Assembly: GCA_003486645.1 (NCBI GenBank)
Contig: DNGI01000147.1
Coordinates: 1 to 23,160 of the forward strand
Origin: Cyanobacteria bacterium UBA11370
Lineage (GTDB): Bacteria; Cyanobacteriota; Cyanobacteriia; Cyanobacteriales; Coleofasciculaceae
DNA: 23,160 nucleotides
Direction of reading: 5' to 3'
Shown: one piece after another, positions 7,905 to 16,254 of the stretch
Layout: the number at the start of each line of letters is the position of its first letter
Numbering within the stretch: the stretch's first letter is position 1
Translations under genes and position numbers: made by a program
The notes under the pieces: generated by a model
Databases searched by the model: none
Seen by the model: the letters and a program-made list of their open reading frames with translations, nothing else
Told to the model about the DNA's origin: nothing

Positions 7905-8493
7905 ACAAACCTCCGCTCTTAAAACACGCTTCGTTTGTGAACAAACAGGTTTTTACTTGCTTCCAATGAGAGGTGTCGGGAGGAACAGGCTTTATCTGTT
8001 GCTTTCTTTCCTCATTTTTGTACCTCATCCAGTTGCAATCTGCTGTAAGTAACCCCCTCACCGCCTTACCCCCTCATATCCAAGAGGCGATCGCTAATTT
8101 CCGCTGCGCTACACTAAAACACTAACCACCCGAAAAATGGTATAATTGACATCAAATCTTGAGTGAGCAGCTAGATTCTGGCGGAACAGCGAGTTCGATC
8201 CTCCAAACTACTACTAATCTAACGATTATGTAAGAATTTAGCTCGAAAAACACACAACAATTCAACAAACGGAAAGATAGGTTAGCTACAACCTGTTAAA
8301 GAATTGTTAAACAATAAGGACAGACCCCTGATATTGGAGAAAACCCTTTTAGCAGAACTAGAAAGCCCACGCTAACTCTGTAGGGATAGTTCAATCAAGC
8401 AACTATTAGACGTAGATACAGTATTTGATCCCTGCTTCCCAGTTACTCGATTTAGCCAAAGACTCCAGTAGTTTAGAGCCAAATTCACTAACT
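7905..8493. other. Long divergent intergenic region and phosphodiesterase leader
   Basis: About 590 bp between the leftward stress-protein gene and the repeat array before the phosphodiesterase. A perfect TATAAT at 8141-8146, preceded by TGG, may be a -10 box for rightward transcription, but no good -35 lies 17 bp upstream. Short inverted repeats occur near 8280-8297 (AGGTT/AACCT) and at 8305-8315 (TTGTTAAACAA). A tRNA-T-arm-like GTTCGATCC at about 8193-8201 has no surrounding cloverleaf. I recognise no known riboswitch or small RNA. Confidence 0.4.
8141..8146 (+). promoter_or_regulatory. Possible -10 box upstream of the phosphodiesterase
   Basis: A consensus TATAAT with TGG immediately before it, in a non-coding region, on the strand of the phosphodiesterase gene. 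No clear -35 element is present, and the 5' leader would be about 400 nt. Confidence 0.3.
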
Positions 8494-8550
8494 GACAACC
8501 AACAACCAACAATCAACAACAAACAACAAACAACAAACAACCAACAACTG
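8494..8550. repeat. Heptad short tandem repeat array
   Basis: A run of CAACAAC/AAACAAC-type heptads of the kind known in filamentous cyanobacteria as STRR sequences. It ends a few bases before the phosphodiesterase ATG at 8555, occupying the position where a ribosome-binding site would be expected; no Shine-Dalgarno is visible there. Confidence 0.8.
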
Positions 8551-8554
8551 ACTA

Positions 8555-9649
8555 ATGAGTCCAAATTTTCGCTTTGCGGTGATCAGCGATCCCCACATCG
8601 CCCTTCCCCATACCATCTGGGATCATCCTACCCGATTTCATCTCGTTGAAATCAGCATTCCAGCACTGGAACTTGCCCTAGAACATTTAGAACACCTCGA
8701 TCTCGATTTCGTCCTATTCCCTGGAGACTTAACCCAGCACGGTGAACCTACTAACCATACTTGGTTACAACAGCGACTCGCTCAACTCCCATTCCCGGTT
8801 TACGTAATACCCGGAAATCATGACGTACCAACTCTACTACCGGATGAACGGTCAATTGGACTAAAATACTTTCCTCATTATTACAGTAAATTTGGATATA
8901 CCAATCCCAATCAAGTCTATTACACTTGTGAAGTATTACCAGGAGTACAGCTTATTGGGTTAAATTCTAATCAATTTGACGAATCGGGTCAACAATTGGG
9001 ATGTCTGGATGAAGCGCAATTAATCTGGCTAGAAGACGTACTAACTCAAATTCAGGATAAGTTAGTGCTGGTCATGGTGCATCACAACATCATAGAACAC
9101 CTACCCGGTCAAGCCAATCATCCCTTGGGACGGCGATATATGTTGGAGAATGCACCACTTGTGCTAAAACTTCTCAAAGCCGCTGGAGTTAATCTTATTT
9201 TTACCGGACACTTACACGTCCAGGATATTGCCTGCTACGAAGGTATTTATGAAATTACCACAGGTTCATTAGTGAGTTATCCTCACCCCTACCGAATTTT
9301 AGAGTTACGAACCGATTATCAGGGCAAGCAATTATTACACATTGAATCTCATCATATCAAATCAGTCGCTAATTGGAACAATCTACCCCAAATATCACGA
9401 GAATGGATGGGCGATCGCTCCCACCCCTTCATGGTTAAACTTCTCACCGCCCCACCTTTAAACTTACCTATAGTAGAAGCAGAAAAACTTGCCCCCAGTC
9501 TACGTTACTTCTGGGCAGATATTGCAGCGGGTGACGCATCTTTTGACTTCCCATCCTTCCCTCCAGAAGTTCGTCGTTACTTTCAAACCTTTAGCGCCTC
9601 TAGTGCGATCGATAACAACACAACAATAGTACTAACAACTAACAACTAA
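8555..9649 (+). CDS. Calcineurin-like metallophosphoesterase (class III cyclic-nucleotide PDE type)
   Basis: A 364-residue cytoplasmic metallophosphoesterase with the full set of binuclear-metal motifs: SDPH (Asp12, His14), PGDL (Asp58), PGNHD (Asn88, His89), a histidine pair in MVHHNI (176-177) and GHLH (His219, His221). The spacing is that of the CpdA/Icc-like class III cyclic-AMP phosphodiesterases, though members also act on other phosphodiesters, so the substrate is inferred. A C-terminal extension of about 100 residues past the core has no motif I know. The last residues (TTNN) are encoded inside a heptad repeat array. No Shine-Dalgarno precedes the ATG. An adenylate cyclase lies 10 kb away, which fits a cAMP role but does not prove it. 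Confidence 0.85.
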   Translation: MSPNFRFAVISDPHIALPHTIWDHPTRFHLVEISIPALELALEHLEHLDLDFVLFPGDLTQHGEPTNHTWLQQRLAQLPFPVYVIPGNHDVPTLLPDERSIGLKYFPHYYSKFGYTNPNQVYYTCEVLPGVQLIGLNSNQFDESGQQLGCLDEAQLIWLEDVLTQIQDKLVLVMVHHNIIEHLPGQANHPLGRRYMLENAPLVLKLLKAAGVNLIFTGHLHVQDIACYEGIYEITTGSLVSYPHPYRILELRTDYQGKQLLHIESHHIKSVANWNNLPQISREWMGDRSHPFMVKLLTAPPLNLPIVEAEKLAPSLRYFWADIAAGDASFDFPSFPPEVRRYFQTFSASSAIDNNTTIVLTTNN

Positions 9650-9663
9650 CAACTAACAACTAA
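9631..9663. repeat. Heptad repeat array (ACTAACA) between convergent genes
   Basis: Four perfect ACTAACA units plus a partial fifth, spanning the C-terminal codons and stop of the phosphodiesterase, the ten-base gap, and the end of the convergent asparagine-synthase-like gene. Confidence 0.88.
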
Positions 9664-11453
9664 TGCATTAGAGAACGCCATACTTGCCAGTAAAACAGGA
9701 GTTCCCGATCATAAGAATGGCGGGTAGGATCAGTTTGATTTGCTGCCTGGATTTGGCGAATTGTGTCAGGATTAAGGTCAGGATGATCGGGATCTATCTG
9801 GGCGATCGCTTCTCCCAAAAGTGTGGACGGTTTAAATAATTTGTGATGTAAGGGTACGCCCAATTGTTGAAGCAAATTGCGTCCTGCCTTGGATTTAGCG
9901 ACAATAGATTGGACTTTACAAGCGGTTGCAAAAAAGTCGTGTAGTGGAGAAAAAGGCTTGGGACGTAATAGATTGCCACCGGATACAAAGGGAATAGTTA
10001 ACATTTCAGGAAAGTGGCGGCGGTAAATTTCAAGATAAAGTCTATAGTTTGCCTTGAGTTCGGGAGGAATAGTTGGAGTGATGCTCCATAATTCTTTATT
10101 CAGTCCTGGCGTGAAGGGTAATACAATATTGGCATAAATTTTGAGTGGATTAATACTGATGCGGTGGCGAGTGCGATTTCGTACCATGAATTGATGAACG
10201 CCAAACCCATCGTCGCTATATTTCCCTTTTTCAACTTGAAGAACTGCCATAAACTCTTCATAAATCTGTTCAGCTAATAGGGGCGAGAAAATTCTTTTTA
10301 CCGCTTGCCAAGGCGCTGAATGGGGTGGCATTGCTTTGGTGGCAAATAGTTCAGAAAAACCACCAGAGATACGTGGGAAAGGTTGAAAGGCTACATTTTG
10401 AAATAGCCCATCCCAAACGGCTTGCATTTCTGGCTGGATGTGCTGCAACACTTGGGAAATAAAAAGAAATAGGCTTGGTGTCGCCACTTCATTAAATTCC
10501 AGATAATCCAGGTATTGTTGAGAGGAGAAAAAGTTGGGATTTGACAGAATTCGTTTGACAGGAACACCGACTTTCTTAGCAATCCATTCGGCATAAATTC
10601 CATCCGCACCTAAGAACTCATCTTCATGATCAAGAACAACTGCATTGGGTTTAACATCTATTTTGGAGAGTATCGCCAATATCAGTCGTGAATCTAATCC
10701 ACCACTGAGCAAAATTGTTCCGGGTTGATGATAAGTTAGATAAGCTTTAATATCCCGTTCAATTGAATCGATGAGAGCAGCAGTATCAACATCAGAAAGA
10801 GACATTCGTGGCTGAGGAGAAGGCCATTGCCAATAGGCTTTTTCTTCAATTATATCGTTGTCTGGATCGTAAATGATGATCGAGCCGGGAGCCACCCGTT
10901 GAACCTGTTTTAGAGAGGTTCTGTTAGCAATAAAATGACCAAAGGTGACAAAAGTGCCCCAAGCAGCTGGATCGATTTCTAAATCAATTAATCCACTAGC
11001 GGCGATCGCTTTTATTTCACTTGCTAACAGCAGCATACCCTGACAACGCGCCATATACAGCGGTTGCATTCCCAGAATGTCAGTTACAATTACCAGCCTC
11101 CGGGCGTTTCGATCCCAAAATAAGGCGGAGAATGTGCCATCAAACTTGGTTAAAGCCTCAGCCGCATTATGATAATTGCTCTCAACAATTTTGGATAATT
11201 GTTGATTTAGGTCGCCAGTTTTAGCAAGAGGTAAACCAGTAATGACTAAGAGATTACCTGTTGAGCCTTGCTGTTGTAACGATATTTTACTGGTTGTTTC
11301 TGTTCTCGGAATTGAAGCTATATAACCGCAATCTTCAAGTTTAAATATCTGATAATCTTTGAATTGCCCGTTCTTCTGGGCATTAGCCATAGGAGTAATA
11401 ATCTGCTGGCTATATTGGGGTCTATTTCCAAGAATAAGAGCGCATTTCAACAT
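9660..11453 (-). CDS. Asparagine synthase-related protein (glycan-operon amide ligase)
   Basis: A 597-residue AsnB-like protein. The N-terminal half has the class II glutamine amidotransferase fold (FDGTFSALFWD, ILGMQPLYMAR, LLLASEIKAIAASG). The C-terminal half is a PP-loop synthetase with LLSGGLDSRL near residue 250, which adenylates a carboxylate and joins it to an amine. The catalytic cysteine that should directly follow the initiator Met is absent; the start reads MLKCALILG, with Cys at position 4. Unless a short leader is removed, as in some PurF enzymes, glutamine cannot be used and ammonia or another amine must serve. I chose the ATG at 11453; a TTG at 11507 adds 18 residues. It is last in the five-gene operon. 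By analogy with amidotransferases of O-antigen clusters it may amidate a uronic acid; this is inference. Confidence 0.82.
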   Translation of the reverse strand: MLKCALILGNRPQYSQQIITPMANAQKNGQFKDYQIFKLEDCGYIASIPRTETTSKISLQQQGSTGNLLVITGLPLAKTGDLNQQLSKIVESNYHNAAEALTKFDGTFSALFWDRNARRLVIVTDILGMQPLYMARCQGMLLLASEIKAIAASGLIDLEIDPAAWGTFVTFGHFIANRTSLKQVQRVAPGSIIIYDPDNDIIEEKAYWQWPSPQPRMSLSDVDTAALIDSIERDIKAYLTYHQPGTILLSGGLDSRLILAILSKIDVKPNAVVLDHEDEFLGADGIYAEWIAKKVGVPVKRILSNPNFFSSQQYLDYLEFNEVATPSLFLFISQVLQHIQPEMQAVWDGLFQNVAFQPFPRISGGFSELFATKAMPPHSAPWQAVKRIFSPLLAEQIYEEFMAVLQVEKGKYSDDGFGVHQFMVRNRTRHRISINPLKIYANIVLPFTPGLNKELWSITPTIPPELKANYRLYLEIYRRHFPEMLTIPFVSGGNLLRPKPFSPLHDFFATACKVQSIVAKSKAGRNLLQQLGVPLHHKLFKPSTLLGEAIAQIDPDHPDLNPDTIRQIQAANQTDPTRHSYDRELLFYWQVWRSLMH

Positions 11454-11580
11454 CTGATTATTGCCTTGTTGTGCAGGGTTTGGCTGGATGCAATCAGCCT
11501 GTAGCAATTCGGCAAATATAGCAACTTCAGATCATTCATAAAACCCAATGCCAGTCTCTTATAACAAAAACACTCCCTAG

Positions 11581-12363
11581 CTATTTTTTTGATAGCCAAA
11601 GCTCAAGTGCATAGCGAACAATATTCCTGTAGTCTCTCAATACTTGTATTGTGTATGTCCATGGTGGTAAGTGTTCCGGCCATCGGCTCACTCCATTGTC
11701 GGGTTGCACTTGATTGATTTGTGAAAGCCATGCGTCATCAGTTTCATACCCAAACTCTATTAATTCCTCTGCAATCGAGCCATGCAACTCAAGTTGAGCA
11801 GCCAACCGTGGCTTATGTTGATGCCATATACCAATGCTGTTAGTGGCAATAGGGCGCAGCCCACCGAGTGCATTTAGAGATTTTTGAGAGGGGCGAGCTA
11901 TTTTGTCATAATCAGAGAAGTTTGCACGCTTTTTGAGGAAAGGAAGTTTCGCCATTAATTCTTGTTGCACCTTGTTAGGATTTTTAACTAGATTCTCATA
12001 GCGCACTGTCAGAAAATGTGGGTGATTCATTACTCTACGGGCAGCGCGAGTATAGGACTTCCAGTGACGGAGGTTTGTCCAATAAAGCTTAGAATTTTCA
12101 CCGTGACGGCTAACAACTATATCTCTGGGATCGCGCAATAAATAAATTATCCAAAGATTGGGGTCAATAGCAAGAAGAGGAGGAATACAGAGAATGTCTC
12201 GAGGTTGCTTGGAACAGAATACCTTAAAATCTTGCTTAGGATAGCTGAAGATTGTCATCTCATGTTCTGAGAACCCATCAATTTCAAAACAGCTCACCAT
12301 GAGTTCTAGCATCAAAGTTGTACCGCTTCTCGGTGAACATCCAACAATATGGATACGTTTCAT
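11581..12363 (-). CDS. PAPS-dependent sulfotransferase
   Basis: A 260-residue cytoplasmic sulfotransferase that moves sulfate from PAPS to a hydroxyl group. The 5'-phosphosulfate-binding loop PRSGTTL is at residues 11-17, right at the N-terminus as usual. The 3'-phosphate-binding motif RDPRDIVVSRH is at 77-87, with the key Arg77 and Ser85. A conserved VRYENLVKNP follows at about 130, and a Trp-rich C-terminal region ends the protein. It lies 22 bases downstream of the CapK-like gene, so it belongs to the glycan operon and probably sulfates the polysaccharide or its lipid-linked unit. The family is certain; acceptor unknown. Confidence 0.88.
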   Translation of the reverse strand: MKRIHIVGCSPRSGTTLMLELMVSCFEIDGFSEHEMTIFSYPKQDFKVFCSKQPRDILCIPPLLAIDPNLWIIYLLRDPRDIVVSRHGENSKLYWTNLRHWKSYTRAARRVMNHPHFLTVRYENLVKNPNKVQQELMAKLPFLKKRANFSDYDKIARPSQKSLNALGGLRPIATNSIGIWHQHKPRLAAQLELHGSIAEELIEFGYETDDAWLSQINQVQPDNGVSRWPEHLPPWTYTIQVLRDYRNIVRYALELWLSKK

Positions 12364-12385
12364 TAGATCCTCTAAAGATATTTAA

Positions 12386-13717
12386 CTAAAAATTAATTAA
12401 GCTTCTCGTATATAAAAGTTTCCCCTGCGGAGTTCGTGGAACTTGCTCCACCTGATGCCATTTTATCTGACAATTTTCACCCATGACTAATCGAATCTGA
12501 CTACAAATATCAGCCATGTCATCTTCTACAGGTTCTCCATGCGGTACATAATAAATTTCAATTTGATCAAAATCTTGCTGTAAAACCTGAAACTCATCTA
12601 CCCAGTTCCGGAAGTAGAATTGGCGAGTAAAGTAGCCGCCATCAACCAATGTACCATCCTTGGTAACAAAGTGATCTTTCACTCTACCAGTAACTCGTTC
12701 TAATGTCGGAAGTGGACTACCACAGTTGCAACCTTTCCCTGAGATAGCCATATCTCCAATTTCATACCGAATCAGTGGCATGGCATAGTTGTGTAACGTT
12801 GTAACTAATACCCGACCTTCTTCGCCCGGTTGTACAGGTTGGTTGTTTTTATCGACAACTTCCACGTAGTTATTAAAGTTAAAAATGTGGATTTTGCCGC
12901 GAGAACATTCACCCGCGATCGCACCGACTTCTCTCGACCCATAGAAATCATAAACTTTACATCCAAACACATCTTCAATTAACTCTCTCATGAAAGGACG
13001 TAGGGTTTCTGCCGAAGTGTATAATAACTTGGGACGGTGGATGGATAAATTATTAGTTCTAACAAACTTAGCGAGTTGATACAATGAACCTGCATATGCC
13101 TTAATAAATACGGGTCGTTCTTGATTAATAATTTCTACATAGTTCTGTAAGTCTTCTTTGGTCATTTTGAATGAATTTAAAAAGGTTGTTGGCTGGATCA
13201 ACTTTAATAATTTTGCCTTAATACCTTTCGTCTTAGTCTGACGCTGAATATCTTTGGCTGAACCCCACAAAATGACTTGTGGTGTACCCCCCAATTCAAG
13301 TCCTAAAAACTGACGATAATAAAATAGTTCCGTCGCTTCTCGCCATTCTTCAAACTCTCGATCTTGTAGAATTTCAATTGGCTGTCCCGTAGAACCACCT
13401 GACGTATTCAAAAAACAATTACGAGAAGCACTATTATCAGCTTTAAGTGTTTGAAAGTTCTCGCGGATTAGTGGTTTCGTTAGCACGGGAAAATTCTCAA
13501 CTTGCACATTCCCCTGTATCCCAGAATTCTCTAGGTTGGTATAGTAGGGAACGTGAACAGTTGCAAAATCCAACAAAGACTGTAAGTAAGTCCTTGATTG
13601 CTCGCCAGAACTATGTAAAATCTGTTTATAAAATAATTCCCGTGGTCGAGGAGGTTTCAATGTGAGTGTTCTGTAAGCACTACGCCCCAATTGATAAACT
13701 TGACTTGGTAAATTCAT
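12386..13717 (-). CDS. CapK / phenylacetate-CoA ligase-like adenylate-forming enzyme
   Basis: A 443-residue member of the ANL superfamily, CapK branch (named from Staphylococcus capsule clusters). The AMP/phosphate loop TSGGSTGQP is at 105-113, the ATP-binding YGSREVG at 259-265, and a conserved DGTLVDGG-type motif sits at about 355. The C-terminal subdomain ends in PRTPQGKLLYTR, with the lysine (QGK) that in this superfamily completes adenylation. These features suggest an active enzyme that activates a carboxylic acid as acyl-AMP. CapK-like proteins recur in exopolysaccharide clusters, where they are thought to supply or attach an acyl or amino-acid group, though their reactions are mostly unproven. 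Forty-one bases separate it from the GT4 gene upstream. Confidence 0.85.
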   Translation of the reverse strand: MNLPSQVYQLGRSAYRTLTLKPPRPRELFYKQILHSSGEQSRTYLQSLLDFATVHVPYYTNLENSGIQGNVQVENFPVLTKPLIRENFQTLKADNSASRNCFLNTSGGSTGQPIEILQDREFEEWREATELFYYRQFLGLELGGTPQVILWGSAKDIQRQTKTKGIKAKLLKLIQPTTFLNSFKMTKEDLQNYVEIINQERPVFIKAYAGSLYQLAKFVRTNNLSIHRPKLLYTSAETLRPFMRELIEDVFGCKVYDFYGSREVGAIAGECSRGKIHIFNFNNYVEVVDKNNQPVQPGEEGRVLVTTLHNYAMPLIRYEIGDMAISGKGCNCGSPLPTLERVTGRVKDHFVTKDGTLVDGGYFTRQFYFRNWVDEFQVLQQDFDQIEIYYVPHGEPVEDDMADICSQIRLVMGENCQIKWHQVEQVPRTPQGKLLYTRSLINF

Positions 13718-13758
13718 AGTTCCATAGTTTTTCAGCTAGCTAAAATCAAAAAACGAGT

Positions 13759-14889
13759 TTACCCAGAAGTTGTTAGACTATCGACTTGTTGAGGAAACCC
13801 TAGAACATTAAGATAGTGTTGAGAGGCAATTTCTAAAGTAAATTGCTTTAACCAAGCTGGCTCAACCGATTTGATGTTACCAGATAATACACTCAAAATT
13901 GCTTGAGCCATTGCTTCAGTATCACCGACAGAAACTAGGGAACCGTATTTGCCGTTATCAAGAATTTCAGCGGGTCCACTGTTACAGTTAGTAGAAACAA
14001 CGGGTGTGCCCACAGCCATTGCTTCTACAACTACATTCCCGAAACCTTCCCAAGCTGAAGATAAGACAAACACTGCTGCTTGTGCCATATACACATAAGG
14101 ATTTTCTACAAAACCAAGCATCGCGACATCGTTTTTTAAGTCCAACTGTTGCACCAACGTATTGAGTTTTTGTCGCTGGGGGCCTTGACCCAAAATCATT
14201 AATCTACAAGGTTGTATCTTCCGCACCCTAGCAAAGGCATTAACTAAAGTAGGAAAATCTTTTTGCTCATCCAATCTTCCTACTCCCAACACTACTGGAG
14301 GTTCCCCAGTTTTAAACCAAGGGTGATCGAGAGATTCTTTAGCTTTTTCTAAAAGATTGGGCGTGACTGTGGGGTTATAAATCACTTCGATACGCTTGGG
14401 GGGAAGACCTGTTACAAAAGTTAGATCTTGGGCTACCCCCTTGGAAATTGCGACAATTCCATCCGCCCAAGGATAGAATAACCGCGCCAACAACGGAGAC
14501 CAGCGATCGCTACTTCGACTTGGCCCATGGAGGGACAGAGTATTACGTTCAGAAACAACAACCCGCACAGGTATTCCCGATAGATATTTAGCCCATATTG
14601 CTATTTCATTGGTATAGTGCAATGCTGATAGTAAAGCTAGTGGACGTTCGCGTCTTAAGTAACGGGCAAGTTTAGGAAGTCCTGCGGGTAATTTGGGTGC
14701 TTCTAGGTCTACAATTCGCACTTCTGGTGGTACTTGGGATAGATAAGCACCTTCGACTTTATTGAGTACTAAATCAACTTTAATGCCTTTTTTGATAAAT
14801 CCACCACTCAAGCTCACCATTACTCGTTCAGCACCACCTCCAGAGAGGTTACGCAGGTAAATAGCGATACGGGGTGAAGTTAAAGTCAT
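13759..14889 (-). CDS. Glycosyltransferase family 4
   Basis: A 376-residue GT-B glycosyltransferase. The acceptor-side domain begins with YLRNLSGGGAERV near residue 9, the glycine loop typical of GT4 enzymes that work on capsule or O-antigen units. The donor domain carries GVGRLDEQKDF near 201 and SSAWEGFGNVVVEAMAVGTPVV near 275, the E-x7-E region with its Glu pair. Retaining mechanism and nucleotide-sugar donor follow from the family. I chose the ATG at 14889; a TTG four codons upstream at 14901 is possible. No strong ribosome-binding site is visible, and it lies 68 bases after the GT2 gene, so translation is independent but transcription is probably shared. Confidence 0.88.
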   Translation of the reverse strand: MTLTSPRIAIYLRNLSGGGAERVMVSLSGGFIKKGIKVDLVLNKVEGAYLSQVPPEVRIVDLEAPKLPAGLPKLARYLRRERPLALLSALHYTNEIAIWAKYLSGIPVRVVVSERNTLSLHGPSRSSDRWSPLLARLFYPWADGIVAISKGVAQDLTFVTGLPPKRIEVIYNPTVTPNLLEKAKESLDHPWFKTGEPPVVLGVGRLDEQKDFPTLVNAFARVRKIQPCRLMILGQGPQRQKLNTLVQQLDLKNDVAMLGFVENPYVYMAQAAVFVLSSAWEGFGNVVVEAMAVGTPVVSTNCNSGPAEILDNGKYGSLVSVGDTEAMAQAILSVLSGNIKSVEPAWLKQFTLEIASQHYLNVLGFPQQVDSLTTSG

Positions 14890-14957
14890 ATTTATAAACA
14901 AATAAGGAGTGGATTATAGGGTGTAGGGATTAGTAATTAACCCCTAGAAATTAGCGG

Positions 14958-15890
14958 TTATAAATTTTGTTTCCCTGTATAAAATGGACTAATGAAAATC
15001 GTTAATAAAATCTGCATTTCCCCTGCCGCGACTACATCCTGTTTAAGTACTCTACGATACTTAATCCAGTGTTGGATAATTTTGAGAAAGTCGCTCACCA
15101 TGTAGGTCGGGACAACTATAGGCATTTGCCAAGGTTTATAATTTAACATTCGCACATAATGTCGCTTCAGACCATTCTTCCTGAAAAACTGCATTAAATA
15201 GTCCTGATCAAAACGAGATTTAGGGATGACGTGATCGAGTTGCATTTCGGGGTTAAACCAAATTTCCCAACCCGCCTGCCAAATGTAGGAGAGCATTTCT
15301 AAATCTTCATTTGTTTGAGGAAGAAGGGGATGTTTAGGAACACTCTCGATCCAAGCCTGTTTCCGAATCACTATTCCAGCACCAGGAGGAAACATCTTTT
15401 TGTGTGTATTCTTATACTTGTGATTATAACAATAGGGTTTGTCCCCGTTAATCAAAGCAAAATAACGTGCGATTCTTTCAAAACCTGGAGGAGGCTCTAC
15501 CTCAAATTTTCCATGAATTTGTCCCCCATAAGCGCCTGCTTTCGGATGAGATTGACCAAAATGATAAGCTTCTGCCACCCAATTTGGATCGGGTAAATTA
15601 TCATCATCAAGAAACCCAATCAAATCGCTCTTAGCTTCTCGAATAGCGCAGCGTCTGGCAAAGGCGAGTCCTTGCTGAGTTTCTAGATAATATCTAATGG
15701 GATATGCTGTATCCCAATTTGCTTGATACTCTTGAACAACCTTCGCCGTGTTGTCTTGGCTGTTATTATCAACAACAATAATTTCCCACGTCATTGGTTC
15801 ATCGAAAAGCTGCGATCGCAACTTCTCCAAGACATCAGGTAAACGGTTTTCACCGTTATAAGTACAAATAGCTACTGTAAAACTAGTCAT
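14958..15890 (-). CDS. hpsE: GT2 glycosyltransferase, HpsE-like
   Basis: A 310-residue GT-A family 2 glycosyltransferase, the first gene of the leftward glycan operon. Motifs: FTVAICTYNGENRLPDVLEKL at the start, IIVVDNNSQDNT (nucleotide binding), GLAFARR, and GFLDDDNLPDPNW with the metal-binding acidic triad near residue 95. The overall pattern closely resembles HpsE of the hormogonium polysaccharide locus of filamentous cyanobacteria, so I give that symbol, from memory of the family and without a search. No clear membrane anchor; a hydrophobic C-terminal stretch (QILLTIFISPFY) may associate with the membrane. GGGG lies six bases before the ATG at 15890; an ATG at 15902 adds four residues. 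Confidence 0.82.
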   Translation of the reverse strand: MTSFTVAICTYNGENRLPDVLEKLRSQLFDEPMTWEIIVVDNNSQDNTAKVVQEYQANWDTAYPIRYYLETQQGLAFARRCAIREAKSDLIGFLDDDNLPDPNWVAEAYHFGQSHPKAGAYGGQIHGKFEVEPPPGFERIARYFALINGDKPYCYNHKYKNTHKKMFPPGAGIVIRKQAWIESVPKHPLLPQTNEDLEMLSYIWQAGWEIWFNPEMQLDHVIPKSRFDQDYLMQFFRKNGLKRHYVRMLNYKPWQMPIVVPTYMVSDFLKIIQHWIKYRRVLKQDVVAAGEMQILLTIFISPFYTGKQNL

Positions 15891-15902
15891 AATTGACCCC
15901 AT

Positions 15903-16254
15903 CTCTATCTTATCTGAGAACTTGCGAAAAAATAAGCTCCTTATTTCTCTATAGGATTTGCCTTTGAGATGTGAAACGAGGGTTCATGCCAAAAGGCAAC
16001 AGGAAACAATCAACTCCTTAACATTAGAAAAGCACTTCGAGCCTTTTTTCAGACTAGGAAAAAATACGACTTGGTTTCATAAAGGGTTTGGAAAGGCTAG
16101 TGCAGCATGGCGGAAATAACTCACCACCTAAAATCTCTCCCTTGTCTCCCTTGTCCTCCTTGTCTCCCTTTTGCTCAGACGTGGTGACAAACTTCTGCCG
16201 TCCTGCACTAGGGCAATTCTCAGGCGGGTGAGGTACAAAACTTTTGATAGCCTT
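15903..16254. other. Intergenic region between FIST and glycan operon
   Basis: About 350 bp that should hold the promoter of the glycan operon. It contains a perfect 7-bp hairpin at 15930-15946 (AAATAAG/CTTATTT, 3-base loop) 40 bases upstream of the GT2 start, and the MITE-like element listed at 16097-16211. No clear -35/-10 pair was found. Confidence 0.4.
16097..16211. mobile_element. MITE-like element with imperfect terminal inverted repeats
   Basis: CTAGTGCAG at 16097-16105 and CTGCACTAG at 16203-16211 are perfect inverted ends. The repeat continues inward imperfectly (GGCGGAA against TTCTGCC; CACCAC against GTGGTG) for about 33 bases per arm. CTAG on both sides may be a 4-bp target duplication. 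The centre (16132-16174) is a pyrimidine-rich short tandem repeat built on CTCCCTTGT. There is no coding capacity and no transposase nearby. Confidence 0.55.

Noticed and set aside
8193..8201. GTTCGATCC, resembling a tRNA T-arm
   Set aside because: No acceptor stem, anticodon arm or D-arm can be folded around it.
8425..8649. Plus-strand open frame of 74 codons
   Set aside because: Its middle is translated heptad repeat (Gln, Asn, Thr) and its end overlaps the phosphodiesterase in another frame.
15315..15596. Plus-strand open frame of 93 codons inside the HpsE-like gene
   Set aside because: It is opposite a well-supported glycosyltransferase and shows no family motif.
15930..15946. Perfect 7-bp hairpin before the HpsE-like gene as a terminator
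   Set aside because: The stem is all A/T except one pair and the T run is short, so it is too weak to call.
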